DNA of 64,000 bases from Bacteroidales bacterium (GTDB lineage: Bacteria; Bacteroidota; Bacteroidia; Bacteroidales; VadinHA17): NCBI GenBank assembly GCA_025358455.1, contig JANYJP010000062.1, positions 1-64,000 on the forward strand, written 5' to 3'. The position numbers and the translations under genes are program-made. Below the pieces are notes generated by a model. The model saw only the letters and a program-made list of their open reading frames with translations. It searched no databases and was not told where the DNA came from. The number at the start of each line of letters is the position of its first letter. Position 1 is the first letter of the stretch. Shown here piece by piece: positions 51,913 to 61,940 of this stretch.

Positions 51913-52581
51913 TTATCTGATCTTGATAAACCTTGAATTTTTTAAATATTCTTTATCATTTCCATAAATAAACAGACAACTTCCATGCGCAATTAAATTA
52001 ATAATTTCTGATGACAAATCCATAGGTAAGGCCGGACATCCCCAGCTTCTTCCAAGTCTTCCATATTTATTAATATATTCCTGGCTGACATAATCTGCTC
52101 CGTGTATAACAATTGATCTCATTCTTGCAAAATCATTAATCCCGTTCTCAAGTCCATCGAGACACAATGAATATCCGTTTTTTCCATTATATGTTTCAGC
52201 TGTGATAAAAAATCCAAGACAACTCTCTGATGAGGATGATTTATTTGAAAAGTTATTAGCATAGTTCTCTCCTGAATTTTTACCGTGTGCAACAAAGCAT
52301 TGATACAAGAGGACTTTACGTTCAAGATTTATCACATAGAATCTCTTTTCAGTTGAAGGTTTTGTATAATCAATAATAGTTATAATTTTCCTGTTTTTTA
52401 TTTGTTCTGTCCGATTCTGACCAATAACTGCCATACTAAATATATCAGATGATATAATTCCTTTCAGTTTACAGTCTATCCATAATTGATTCACATTGAT
52501 TTCAGTGTCGGGAATCGCCTCATGATCAAAAGGATTAATAAATTGAAAGAAGGGAAAAATAATGGCGAAAATTAAAGACAT
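51913..52581 (-). CDS. L,D-transpeptidase catalytic-domain (YkuD-like) protein
   Basis: MRSIVIHGADYVSQEYINKYGRLGRSWGCPALP. Confidence 0.88.
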   Translation of the reverse strand: MSLIFAIIFPFFQFINPFDHEAIPDTEINVNQLWIDCKLKGIISSDIFSMAVIGQNRTEQIKNRKIITIIDYTKPSTEKRFYVINLERKVLLYQCFVAHGKNSGENYANNFSNKSSSSESCLGFFITAETYNGKNGYSLCLDGLENGINDFARMRSIVIHGADYVSQEYINKYGRLGRSWGCPALPMDLSSEIINLIAHGSCLFIYGNDKEYLKNSRFIKIR

Positions 52582-52805
52582 CTGATCAGAAATATTGTTT
52601 ATAAATTCAATTCAATATATATTTTAATTGCACCCTGCATATTTCTATAAAGGTACGAATAATTGAATAGAATTCGTTGGTCAGTGAGGGTGCAAAATCA
52701 AGACCGGGCACTTACCAAATTAATAATTGTTTATTCTTTGAAGTATTTACATTACATTCATCCTTCAAAAACAATAATAAAATTAAATCAAACCATAATT
52801 ACGCC

Positions 52806-54461
52806 ATGCTTAAAAAAATCCAGCTATTATTAATCCTGACAATTTCAGCTTTGGCCAGCTGCAAAGTCGAAAATAAAGGTATTGGTACTGCTCTTAACAG
52901 TGTGAGTGCAGATGATATGAAAAAGTATATTTCAGTTATTGCTTCGGACGATTTCCAGGGTAGGGCTCCTTCAACAACCGGGGAAGAAAAAACCATCAAT
53001 TACCTGGCTGAGCAGTTCAGGTTACTGGGTCTGAAACCTGCAAATAACGGAAGCTTTTTTCAGGAGGTATCCCTTATAAAACTTACCGCTGACAAATCCA
53101 TGAAACTCGATATAAGCGGGGAAAAAATCAAGCTAAGTTTAAATTATTCAGATGATCTTATCGGTGGTACTCCCCAGGTTAAGGATATGATTAAAATTGA
53201 GAATTCCGACATTGTATTTGTCGGTTATGGCATCAATGCCCCGGAGTATAACTGGAACGACTATGCGGGTCTCGATGTGAAGGGCAAAACTGTTGTGATG
53301 CTTGTAAACGATCCGGGATATGCCACATCCGACACTTCCCTTTTTACCGGGAAAGCGATGACTTATTATGGCCGGTGGACTTATAAATATGAAGAGGCAG
53401 CGCGCGAAGGCGCTGAAGCTGCCATAATTATTCACGAAACCGGAGCTGCAGGATATCCTTGGGCTGTCGTTCAGAATAGCTGGTCAGGACCTCAGTTCTC
53501 TCTTGAAGATAATGACCTGTCCAAATCGGACCTCCAGCTAAAGTGCTGGGTAACAACAGAAGCAGCAAAAAAAATATTTAAAGGCGCCGGTCTTGATTAC
53601 AATCAACTTACTCAGGCAGCTTCAAAGCGTGGATTTAAACCTGTAGATATGAAGCTAAAGGCATCGATCAGCTTCAAAAATAAAGCTGAGCATACAAAAT
53701 CAAATAATGTGGTGGCTCTGTGGCCCGGAACTGACAGGTCCGATGAATATGTTATATATACCGCGCACTGGGACCATTTTGGTGTTAATCCTGCTTTCAA
53801 GGGTGATTCAATTTTGAATGGCGCTGTTGATAATGCTACAGGAACAGCAGCACTTCTTGATATTGCAAAAGCCTTTACCAGCATTCCTGTGAAACAGAAC
53901 CGGTCAATACTATTCCTTTCTGTAACATGCGAAGAACAGGGATTGCTTGGAAGTGAATATTATGCACATCACCCGCTTTTCCCATTAGCCAAAACAGTTT
54001 GTGATATCAATATGGATGCTCTTAATATTTTCGGAAGAACGAAAGATATGACAGTCGTGGGATTCGGAAACTCGCAACTCGATAATTATGCTGTTTCTGT
54101 TCTTAAAAAATACGGTCGTTATGCAAGCTCGGATCCTACTCCGGAAAAAGGTGGTTATTTCAGGTCCGACCATTTCAGCTTTGCTAAAGTGGGAGTACCG
54201 TCATTATACCTATCGGATGGAGTTGATAATGTTGAACATGGTAAGGAGTGGGGATTGGCAACATCAGAGAAGTGGATAATGGAAAATTATCATAAGCCTT
54301 CCGATAACTATGAGCCCGATAAATGGAATTTTGATGGTATGATCGATGATATTAAAGTTTATTTTGAGATAGGTTATGATCTTAGTATTTCGAAGGATTT
54401 TCCTGAGTGGAATTCAAAGTTCCCTTTCAAATCGCTCAGGGATAAGATGATGAGTAAGTGA
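52806..54461 (+). CDS. M28-family metallopeptidase lipoprotein
   Basis: Lipobox ALASCK; VIYTAHWDHFG, GAVDNATGTAALLDIA, SVTCEEQGLLGSEYY, RSDHFSFAKVGVPSLYLSDG; ORF opens at 52677. Confidence 0.95.
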   Translation: MLKKIQLLLILTISALASCKVENKGIGTALNSVSADDMKKYISVIASDDFQGRAPSTTGEEKTINYLAEQFRLLGLKPANNGSFFQEVSLIKLTADKSMKLDISGEKIKLSLNYSDDLIGGTPQVKDMIKIENSDIVFVGYGINAPEYNWNDYAGLDVKGKTVVMLVNDPGYATSDTSLFTGKAMTYYGRWTYKYEEAAREGAEAAIIIHETGAAGYPWAVVQNSWSGPQFSLEDNDLSKSDLQLKCWVTTEAAKKIFKGAGLDYNQLTQAASKRGFKPVDMKLKASISFKNKAEHTKSNNVVALWPGTDRSDEYVIYTAHWDHFGVNPAFKGDSILNGAVDNATGTAALLDIAKAFTSIPVKQNRSILFLSVTCEEQGLLGSEYYAHHPLFPLAKTVCDINMDALNIFGRTKDMTVVGFGNSQLDNYAVSVLKKYGRYASSDPTPEKGGYFRSDHFSFAKVGVPSLYLSDGVDNVEHGKEWGLATSEKWIMENYHKPSDNYEPDKWNFDGMIDDIKVYFEIGYDLSISKDFPEWNSKFPFKSLRDKMMSK

Positions 54462-54582
54462 GTTAGTGACTAAGAAACGACATGTCTCTATCTGCGTAAA
54501 TCAGCGCTAAATACCCTGTCATTCTCAAGGTGTGCAAAAAAAATCAGGGAAATTATTTAAAAAAGCATAACGTATAATTATT

Positions 54583-57500
54583 ATGAAAACAAAGAGTTTA
54601 TTATTACTGATCACCTTGATAATCTGTGGTGTTCTTTCTGCAAGGGCTGAAATAAAAACAGGCACTTCATATTACTTGCAGAAGCCAAATGATCCTGAAG
54701 CAGTATACTTTACAGATAAGAATTTTAAAATTTCTTCAGATGGAAAAACTGATGTTTCAGAAGCATTGCAGAATGCTATAAATAAACTTAAACTCGAAAA
54801 TAATTTTGGAATAATCTTCATCCCAGAGGGTACTTATACAATTTCAAAGACCATTTATATACCTGCTGCAATCAGAATCATAGGTTATGGTCAGAAACGT
54901 CCTTTATTTGTTTTGAAAATGAACACTCCGGGTTACCAGTTACCGGTTCTGACAGACAAGGGAAAAGCTAATTACATGTTCTGGTTTACAAGCAGTGTGA
55001 TTGAAACAGGAAAACCTGTAAACGATGCCGGCGCGGGAACATTCTACAGTGCGCTGATCAATATTGATCTTAAAATTGAAGATGGAAACCCTGAAGCCGT
55101 TGCATTGCGTACACATTTCGCCCAGCATAGCTTTGTTTCACATTGCGATATCTTTATCGGAAAAGGCAAGGCAGGATTATTTGATATCGGAAATGAAATG
55201 GAAGATGTCCGCTTTATTGGAGGTGATTATGGAATATACACAACAAAAGCATCACCCGGATGGCAGTTTATGATGCTCGATACTTACTTCGAGGGACAAC
55301 GTAAAGCTGCAATAAAAACACAGCAGGCAGGTCTTACAATTGTCAGGATGACTGTGAAAAATGTACCTATGGTAATTCAGGTCGATCCCAATTACTGGGA
55401 AAAATTATTCATGGAAGATTGCACCTTCATTAATATTTCCGGTTCTGTCATTTCATTTGACAATGAGGAGAATGCCAATATGCAGATAAACCTCCGGAAT
55501 ATAATATGCCAAAACGTTCCGGTTCTGGTTGATTACCTTAAGAGCAAAAAACAAACTGTTGCGCCATCCCCGGTTTATAAAATCAAAAAGTATGTTTATG
55601 GTTTGCAGATAAGCGATCTGGATGCTTCACCAAAAATAGAAACGACATTTATACCGGAAGTTCTCACAAAACTTCCGCAGCCGGCTCAGACTGATATTCC
55701 CGCTCTTCCTGCTATGGAAACCTGGGTAAACTTAAAGGATCTTGGAGCTAAAGGTGATGGTGAAACCGATGATACAAAAGCAATTAAGGAGGCAATAGGA
55801 AGATATTCAGCTATTTATATTCCGCAGGGATATTACAGGATAAGCGAAACAATAAAACTGAAACCAAATACTGTGCTGATAGGATTACACCCAATTGCTA
55901 CCCAGTTTGTTCTTGGAGAAAGCAGTTCTGCATTCAGTGGCTTTGGCGCTCCTGTTCCAATGATCGAAGCACCTAAGGGTGGAACTAATATCATCTCAGG
56001 AATTGGTATCTCAACAGGTGAATACAATTATCGCGCTGTATCGTGTAAGTGGATGTCAGGAGAAAAATCCTTAATGGAAGATGTGAAATTTGTTGGGGGT
56101 CACGGGTCGATGGTCAAGGGCCCATATGTTCCATGGGGTGGCTATGGCAGCCAGAATAAAAAACCGTCACCTGTGTCAGGTGCCGATCCTGCCTGGGATA
56201 CACAATACTGGAGTCTGTGGATAACAGATGGTGGTGGTGGAATATTTAAAAATATCTGGACCGCAAGTACTTATGCAGTCTCCGGAACGTATGTTTCAAA
56301 TACTTCCACACCGGGAAGTATCTATGCCATGTCGGTTGAGCATCACGTCAGAAATGAAGTCAGATTCAATAACGTGTCGAACTGGAAAATTTATGCTCTC
56401 CAGCTTGAAGAGGAGAGCAGGGAAGGTACCGAATGTCAGCCAATGGAGATAAGCAATTGCAGCAACCTGATGTTTGCAAATCTGTATATGTTCCGTGTTA
56501 TAAGGATGAAAGTGCCCTATCCAAATTCAGTACGTACATGGGAATGCAAAGATATTGAGATGCTTAATGTGCATAATTACAGTCAGATAAAATATACTAC
56601 TGATAACCCCCTTTACGATATAAACACGAATACCGAGGTGCGTCCTGTTGAATTTGCCAGGTTATTTATCAGCGGAAACACTCCAAAAAACAGTTCGGTT
56701 TTAAAGGATGGTCCTGTTAAGTTGTTAGCACGTGGATTTGAGTTTGCAGAGGGCTCCTGCAGCGATTCCAGGGGAAATGTTTATTTCTCGGAGCAGAGGA
56801 TGAAAAGAATTTATAAATGGTCTTCAGAAACAAATTCTCTGTTATTGCTGGCTGATTATCCCTGGGAACCGTTATCACTTGCCTGCGATTCGAAAGACAA
56901 TCTGTTAGTTGTATTCAGGTATAATCCACAACCGGGCTTCCTGATCAATGGACAACCCGAAAAGTTCACAAATCCTCCTGATGCCTATGGCACATCTTTC
57001 AGCGGCTGGGGGAATTCCGGATTTGGATCACTTGCATATTCTGTCGATCCCAAAAACCCGGATGAAACTATTCTGCCCTTAAAAAAGGATTCAATGAATT
57101 TGGTAAAAACAGTTTATAAGGCTTTATACCCATCTAACCGCTGGAGAGACTCTCATGATTTCAATACAATTTCAGTAAAAAGAAATGAAGAGTGTTTTAT
57201 AGCCCCCGACGGTGTTACAATCATTCCGGTATGCTATGATCTGGCAAGGTCGTGTGCACTGGTTGAGGCTTTCCCGGGTAGGCCACTTTATACCAGTGAC
57301 GAATATGACAAACGTACTGTTAAAACTGATGTGGATCGTCAGGGGTATCTTTCAAACCTGACCTATTTTGCTGATAAAGGAGAGTTCAATTCCATTCCGG
57401 ATATAAATGGAAATGTTTATGTGGCGGATGGCGAAGTTTATGTCTTCGATAAGAACGGAAAGGAGACAGGTATGATCAGGATCCCCGAGCGGCCTTCTAC

Positions 57501-57585
57501 TCTTGCCTTCGGTGGTAAGGATAAAATGACGCTTTTTGTTACCGGGCGCTCAGCACTCTATTCAGTAAATGTTAATCAAAAGTAA
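54583..57585 (+). CDS. Pectate-lyase-superfamily/GH28-55-like beta-helix protein with C-terminal SMP-30-like propeller
   Basis: Two FGI/DLGAKGDGETDDTKAIKEAI...IYIPQGYYRIS-type starts; C-terminal FEFAEGSCSDSRGNVYFSEQRMKRIYKW...NVYVADGEVYVFDKNG. Confidence 0.83.
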   Translation: MKTKSLLLLITLIICGVLSARAEIKTGTSYYLQKPNDPEAVYFTDKNFKISSDGKTDVSEALQNAINKLKLENNFGIIFIPEGTYTISKTIYIPAAIRIIGYGQKRPLFVLKMNTPGYQLPVLTDKGKANYMFWFTSSVIETGKPVNDAGAGTFYSALINIDLKIEDGNPEAVALRTHFAQHSFVSHCDIFIGKGKAGLFDIGNEMEDVRFIGGDYGIYTTKASPGWQFMMLDTYFEGQRKAAIKTQQAGLTIVRMTVKNVPMVIQVDPNYWEKLFMEDCTFINISGSVISFDNEENANMQINLRNIICQNVPVLVDYLKSKKQTVAPSPVYKIKKYVYGLQISDLDASPKIETTFIPEVLTKLPQPAQTDIPALPAMETWVNLKDLGAKGDGETDDTKAIKEAIGRYSAIYIPQGYYRISETIKLKPNTVLIGLHPIATQFVLGESSSAFSGFGAPVPMIEAPKGGTNIISGIGISTGEYNYRAVSCKWMSGEKSLMEDVKFVGGHGSMVKGPYVPWGGYGSQNKKPSPVSGADPAWDTQYWSLWITDGGGGIFKNIWTASTYAVSGTYVSNTSTPGSIYAMSVEHHVRNEVRFNNVSNWKIYALQLEEESREGTECQPMEISNCSNLMFANLYMFRVIRMKVPYPNSVRTWECKDIEMLNVHNYSQIKYTTDNPLYDINTNTEVRPVEFARLFISGNTPKNSSVLKDGPVKLLARGFEFAEGSCSDSRGNVYFSEQRMKRIYKWSSETNSLLLLADYPWEPLSLACDSKDNLLVVFRYNPQPGFLINGQPEKFTNPPDAYGTSFSGWGNSGFGSLAYSVDPKNPDETILPLKKDSMNLVKTVYKALYPSNRWRDSHDFNTISVKRNEECFIAPDGVTIIPVCYDLARSCALVEAFPGRPLYTSDEYDKRTVKTDVDRQGYLSNLTYFADKGEFNSIPDINGNVYVADGEVYVFDKNGKETGMIRIPERPSTLAFGGKDKMTLFVTGRSALYSVNVNQK

Positions 57586-58598
57586 GATCCGGGAACAAAA
57601 ATCACCTTTCCGGCCGACATATTATTAAGGTAAGTATCAATAGCCTCCTGTGCTTTATCCAGTGAAAACCTGCCCTGAATCTTAATTGTCAGATCGGTAC
57701 TCATTAAATGGCTGACCTTCATTATATTAAGCATATTTTTGAAAAGTCCATTTTCTTTCGCTTTGTTGGCAAGATAAAACCCGGCTATATTTATATTATT
57801 GGCAATCAGATTCCTTGGATTGACACATATCTCTTTTTCACCTGTCAGGTTCCCATAAATGATCACAGAGCTGTTGTGGGGAAGCACTTCAATCATCTCC
57901 TGAAGCTGTCTGCTGCAGACTGAATCAAAGAGAACAGTTGCCTGAAGATCTTTCGATAATATTCCAAGATCGGTAATAAATGAAGGGTCAGAACTATTTA
58001 AAACATACTGGGAGCCCTGACTTTTAAGTGATTCAACACTTTTTTGATTCCTTACCAGGTTAATAACAGGTATATTGTTTTTCTTTCCCAGCAGTTCAAC
58101 CATTCTGCCTAACGCACTTCCGGCTGCATTATTTATTAAAGCCTTATGTCTGTTTTGTTTGATAATCTCAAAAAATGATAACGCGGTCAACGGATTTACC
58201 AATGACATACAACCTTGTTCATCTGTTACTTTTTTGTTCAGGGGGAAACAACTTCCTGCAGACGTCACCATATATTCGGCCCAGCTTCCGCTTGTACTTA
58301 TTGATGATGAACATGCTACTCTTTTGCCCAGCCATAAACGGGGCAAAATGCCTTTCCCGGCAGCTATAACCGTTCCACTTCCTTCCAGTCCAGGAATAAA
58401 AGTAGTTAAGTCGTATTCTGCAGGTGCATCTTTCAACCTGGCAAGGTCAGATGGATTGATTGGAGCTGCTGCAATTTTAATAAGAACTTCACCTGGTCCG
58501 GGTTCGGGGACGCTTACTTCTCTTATTACCAACCGGCTTTCTGGCATCTCAAGGAAAAGAGCCTTCATTCTCTTTGGGTATATTTTGTTGATTGACAT
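57576..58598 (-). CDS. Zinc-type (MDR) alcohol dehydrogenase / quinone oxidoreductase-like protein
   Basis: VSVPEPGPGEVLIKIAAAPINPSDLARLKD, GLEGSGTVIAAG, NNAAGSALGRMVELLG. Confidence 0.92.
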   Translation of the reverse strand: MSINKIYPKRMKALFLEMPESRLVIREVSVPEPGPGEVLIKIAAAPINPSDLARLKDAPAEYDLTTFIPGLEGSGTVIAAGKGILPRLWLGKRVACSSSISTSGSWAEYMVTSAGSCFPLNKKVTDEQGCMSLVNPLTALSFFEIIKQNRHKALINNAAGSALGRMVELLGKKNNIPVINLVRNQKSVESLKSQGSQYVLNSSDPSFITDLGILSKDLQATVLFDSVCSRQLQEMIEVLPHNSSVIIYGNLTGEKEICVNPRNLIANNINIAGFYLANKAKENGLFKNMLNIMKVSHLMSTDLTIKIQGRFSLDKAQEAIDTYLNNMSAGKVIFVPGSYF

Positions 58599-58742
58599 AG
58601 AAGATATAAATCTGTTAATAGTGTTCTTTTACAAAAGTAAGTATTTCCTTGTATTATTCTTATTCACACTGTTGTCAGTAATATTATTTGATAATGAATA
58701 GGGTAGCCACCCCCTGAAGGGTCATAATTAAAACCTGATGAA

Positions 58743-59783
58743 ATGAAATACTTTTTTTACTCCTTAATTTTAACCTGTCTGATTCTTTCGGGATGCAGTA
58801 AAGAAATAATAAACCCTATGATTCAGGAAATGTCTGTTGTAAGAGGATATAAAAACATGTATATTGGTGATTTCAGATGCGGATTGTTTGTACCACCCTT
58901 ATATGATAATACTAAAAAATACCCTTTGATTATTCGCCTTCACGGATATACGGATACCACATCCTGGAATCTTATCTGGTATAATAAACCTATAGTGACT
59001 GACGATCCCTGCATTGTGCTGACTCCCAAATGTTCCAAGGAAGAAATTTATGGTTGGGGCGATAGTTTCAATCCGGGAACAAGTCCTATGATGGCTAAAA
59101 CAAACGAAATGATCGCTTTGGTTGAAAAGGCATTCAATATAGATGAGGACAGGAATTATATTTATGGAATTTCAATGGGCGGTGCGGGTATCTATGGAGC
59201 AATCCAAAAGGATCCTTATAAGTACGCGGCGGCTTATGTTGAGTGTGGAAATGTCAACGTGGATATTGCGCCAATTATTGCCGGGATACCAATTTGGATT
59301 TTTCATGGCTCCGATGATCCGGTTGTCCCCGTTCAGCCGGCACGCGATCTTTACCAGGCAGTACTTGATTTCGGAGGTACTGAAATACGATATACTGAAT
59401 ACCCGGGTGTAGGGCATAATGTGTGGGATTATACAGCAAACGAAACAACAAAAACATCATGGCTCCTGGCACAGAGGAAGGGATCATTTCACGCCGCTCC
59501 TGAAAATGTAAAGGATTTTGGAGGAGAATTGATTTCCGGTAATAAAGTAAACTTTCACTGGGCTCTGCTTCCTGAAAGCGGACAGACTGCTGATAATAAG
59601 ATCTGGTACTGCAAAATTTACAGAGATAATGAGGTTATAAAAGAAATTTTTAATAACCATAATAGTTATATTGATTCGTTGGGAGCTGTAAACAGTACCT
59701 TTAAATATTCAATATCAGCTGTAAACTATTATTTCATAGAGTCTGAACCATCACAATCTCTTTCATTTGCTTTTGGGAAATAA
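58743..59783 (+). CDS. Alpha/beta-hydrolase esterase lipoprotein
   Basis: ILSGC lipobox; YPLIIRLHGYTDT, YIYGISMGGAGIYGA, IFHGSDDPVVPV, YPGVGHNVWDY. Confidence 0.9.
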   Translation: MKYFFYSLILTCLILSGCSKEIINPMIQEMSVVRGYKNMYIGDFRCGLFVPPLYDNTKKYPLIIRLHGYTDTTSWNLIWYNKPIVTDDPCIVLTPKCSKEEIYGWGDSFNPGTSPMMAKTNEMIALVEKAFNIDEDRNYIYGISMGGAGIYGAIQKDPYKYAAAYVECGNVNVDIAPIIAGIPIWIFHGSDDPVVPVQPARDLYQAVLDFGGTEIRYTEYPGVGHNVWDYTANETTKTSWLLAQRKGSFHAAPENVKDFGGELISGNKVNFHWALLPESGQTADNKIWYCKIYRDNEVIKEIFNNHNSYIDSLGAVNSTFKYSISAVNYYFIESEPSQSLSFAFGK

Positions 59784-59830
59784 GTTTTTTCAAACCTAAA
59801 TCTTTATCTAAATCTCTGCATTTACTCTGT

Positions 59831-59895
59831 CTTTTACGGCTTTTACAGCCTCTACAACCGCTAAAGCCTCTACAACCGCTACAACCCCTTCAGCC
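59831..59895. repeat. Degenerate tandem repeat (cctctacaaccgctaaag)n
   Basis: cttttacggcttttacagcctctacaaccgctaaagcctctacaaccgctacaaccccttcagcc. Confidence 0.88.
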
Positions 59896-60008
59896 AATAG
59901 TTCATAAAACCATTAACCAGGATATTTCCAAAATTTGTATAAAAGAATTTATTATACGTGAATTTTTATTTTCTTTGTTATACCCTATAACTTATTGAAC
60001 CTATTCTT

Positions 60009-61868
60009 ATGAAAAAAAGATTATTCGTACTATTGATAACAGTAACAACACTTGTATTCTTCAAACCTGATCTTCTTGCCCAGAATAAAGATACAAGTAA
60101 AGTAACAGTGGTTCAGACCACAACTACAGTAGTACCGGTTATTCTTAACGGCGAAGCACAAAAAATACCTACGTTTGAGGACTCCAATAACTGGATTCGG
60201 CAGGACCTGTGGGTTGAAACTGAATTTGACTCAGATGGCGATGGTAAACCTGACAGGATGCATGTAGATGTAACACGTCCTAAACAGACTGATACCGAAG
60301 GACTTAAACTCCCGGTAATATATGAGTCGAGCCCGTATTTTGCAGGTACCGCCAGCCCCGATAAAGAATATTTCTGGAATGTCAGGCAGGAACTGAATAC
60401 TGTACCAGTAAAGCATAGTTATCCGCCAGGAATTAAACGATACGGCAAGCGTCCGGTTATATCCGCTTCCCAGACAAAATGGATCCCATATGGTTTTATA
60501 GTAGTGCACTCCTCTGCTCCGGGAACCGGACTATCACAGGGTTGTCCTACCATTGGAACCAGGATTGAAGCTCTGGCACCCAAAGCTGTTATTGATTGGC
60601 TGAACGGGCGGGTTAAGGGATATACAACGCCTGACAGTACAGAAGAAGTTAAGGCTTACTGGACTACAGGCAAGGTAGGAATGACCGGAACATCGTATAA
60701 TGGCACGATACCTATGGCGGCTGCTACAACAGGAGTTGATGGACTCGAGGCAATAATTCCTGTTTCCCCGAATAATTCCTATTATCATTATTACCGTTCC
60801 AACGGATTGGTGCGAAGTCCTGGCGGATACCTCGGAGAGGATGTTGATGTTCTCTACGATTTTATACATTCCAATCCCGACAGATGTGCTTACTGCGATA
60901 GTATTATCAGGGACAAGGAAATGGCACAGGGACAGGACCGTGTGAAAGGCGATTATAGTGATTTCTGGGAAAAGCGCGACTTGATGAATTATATGAAACC
61001 TTTCAAAGCTGCTGTACTAATGGCTCATGGATTTAACGACTGGAATGTTATGCCGAGCCATAGTATCCGTTTTATCAAGACATTAAAGGAGCAGGGAGTA
61101 CCTGTTCAGGTATATTTCCACCAGGGAGGTCATGGCGGAGAACCACCTTTTACAATGATGAACAGGTGGTTTACCAGATATCTGTTCGGCGTACAGAACG
61201 GTGTAGAGAATGATCCGAAAGCCTGGATAGTACGTGAGAATGATGACAGGCTTAAACCCACCCCTTATGCTGATTATCCTAATCCGGAAGCATTGCCAGT
61301 TAAATTTTACCTAACAGCAGGTGCGCCAACTTCAGGCAAACTTGTAACTGCAAAAGTACCGAAGCAGGGTAAAGAGACCCTGACAGATAATTTCTCTTTC
61401 AGTGGTAGTATATTGGCCCAGGCGGAATGGACAGATAACAGGCTCCTGTATCTTTCCCCGGTATTGAAAGAATCAGTTCATATATCAGGTGCAGTGTCTT
61501 TTACAATTAGGGCATCAAGCAGTAAACCGGCTGTGAATTTATCTGTCTGGCTTGTGGAGCTTCCATGGAGTGTTGCCAATAATGCAAAGATCACTGACAA
61601 TATAATTACCAGGGGCTGGGCAGATCTTCAAAATTACAAATCACTGACCAAAAGCGAACCTCTCAAACCAGGTAAGTTTTATGATATGACCTTCGAACTT
61701 GAGCCTGACGATCAGGTTATTCCTGCCGGTAAACAGATTGGGCTCATGATCTTTTCGAGCGACAGGGAATTCACACTTCAGCCTGATCCGGGTACCAGAC
61801 TAACTGTAGATCTTGATGGAACATCAGTAACTTTACCGGTTGTTGGTGGAGCGAAAGGAATTAAGTAG
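60009..61868 (+). CDS. Xaa-Pro dipeptidyl-peptidase / CocE-NonD (S15) hydrolase
   Basis: LPVIYESSPYF; GKVGMTGTSYNGTIPMAAATTGVDGLEAIIPVSPNNSYYHYYRSNG; LMAHGFNDWNV; C-terminal PepX-C-like domain. Confidence 0.94.
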   Translation: MKKRLFVLLITVTTLVFFKPDLLAQNKDTSKVTVVQTTTTVVPVILNGEAQKIPTFEDSNNWIRQDLWVETEFDSDGDGKPDRMHVDVTRPKQTDTEGLKLPVIYESSPYFAGTASPDKEYFWNVRQELNTVPVKHSYPPGIKRYGKRPVISASQTKWIPYGFIVVHSSAPGTGLSQGCPTIGTRIEALAPKAVIDWLNGRVKGYTTPDSTEEVKAYWTTGKVGMTGTSYNGTIPMAAATTGVDGLEAIIPVSPNNSYYHYYRSNGLVRSPGGYLGEDVDVLYDFIHSNPDRCAYCDSIIRDKEMAQGQDRVKGDYSDFWEKRDLMNYMKPFKAAVLMAHGFNDWNVMPSHSIRFIKTLKEQGVPVQVYFHQGGHGGEPPFTMMNRWFTRYLFGVQNGVENDPKAWIVRENDDRLKPTPYADYPNPEALPVKFYLTAGAPTSGKLVTAKVPKQGKETLTDNFSFSGSILAQAEWTDNRLLYLSPVLKESVHISGAVSFTIRASSSKPAVNLSVWLVELPWSVANNAKITDNIITRGWADLQNYKSLTKSEPLKPGKFYDMTFELEPDDQVIPAGKQIGLMIFSSDREFTLQPDPGTRLTVDLDGTSVTLPVVGGAKGIK

Positions 61869-61940
61869 GGCGCGGGGCGCAGAGCTTAGAAATACAGAAG
61901 TTTGATTTCTGAAAATGCATTATCTTAAAGGAAAAATTAT

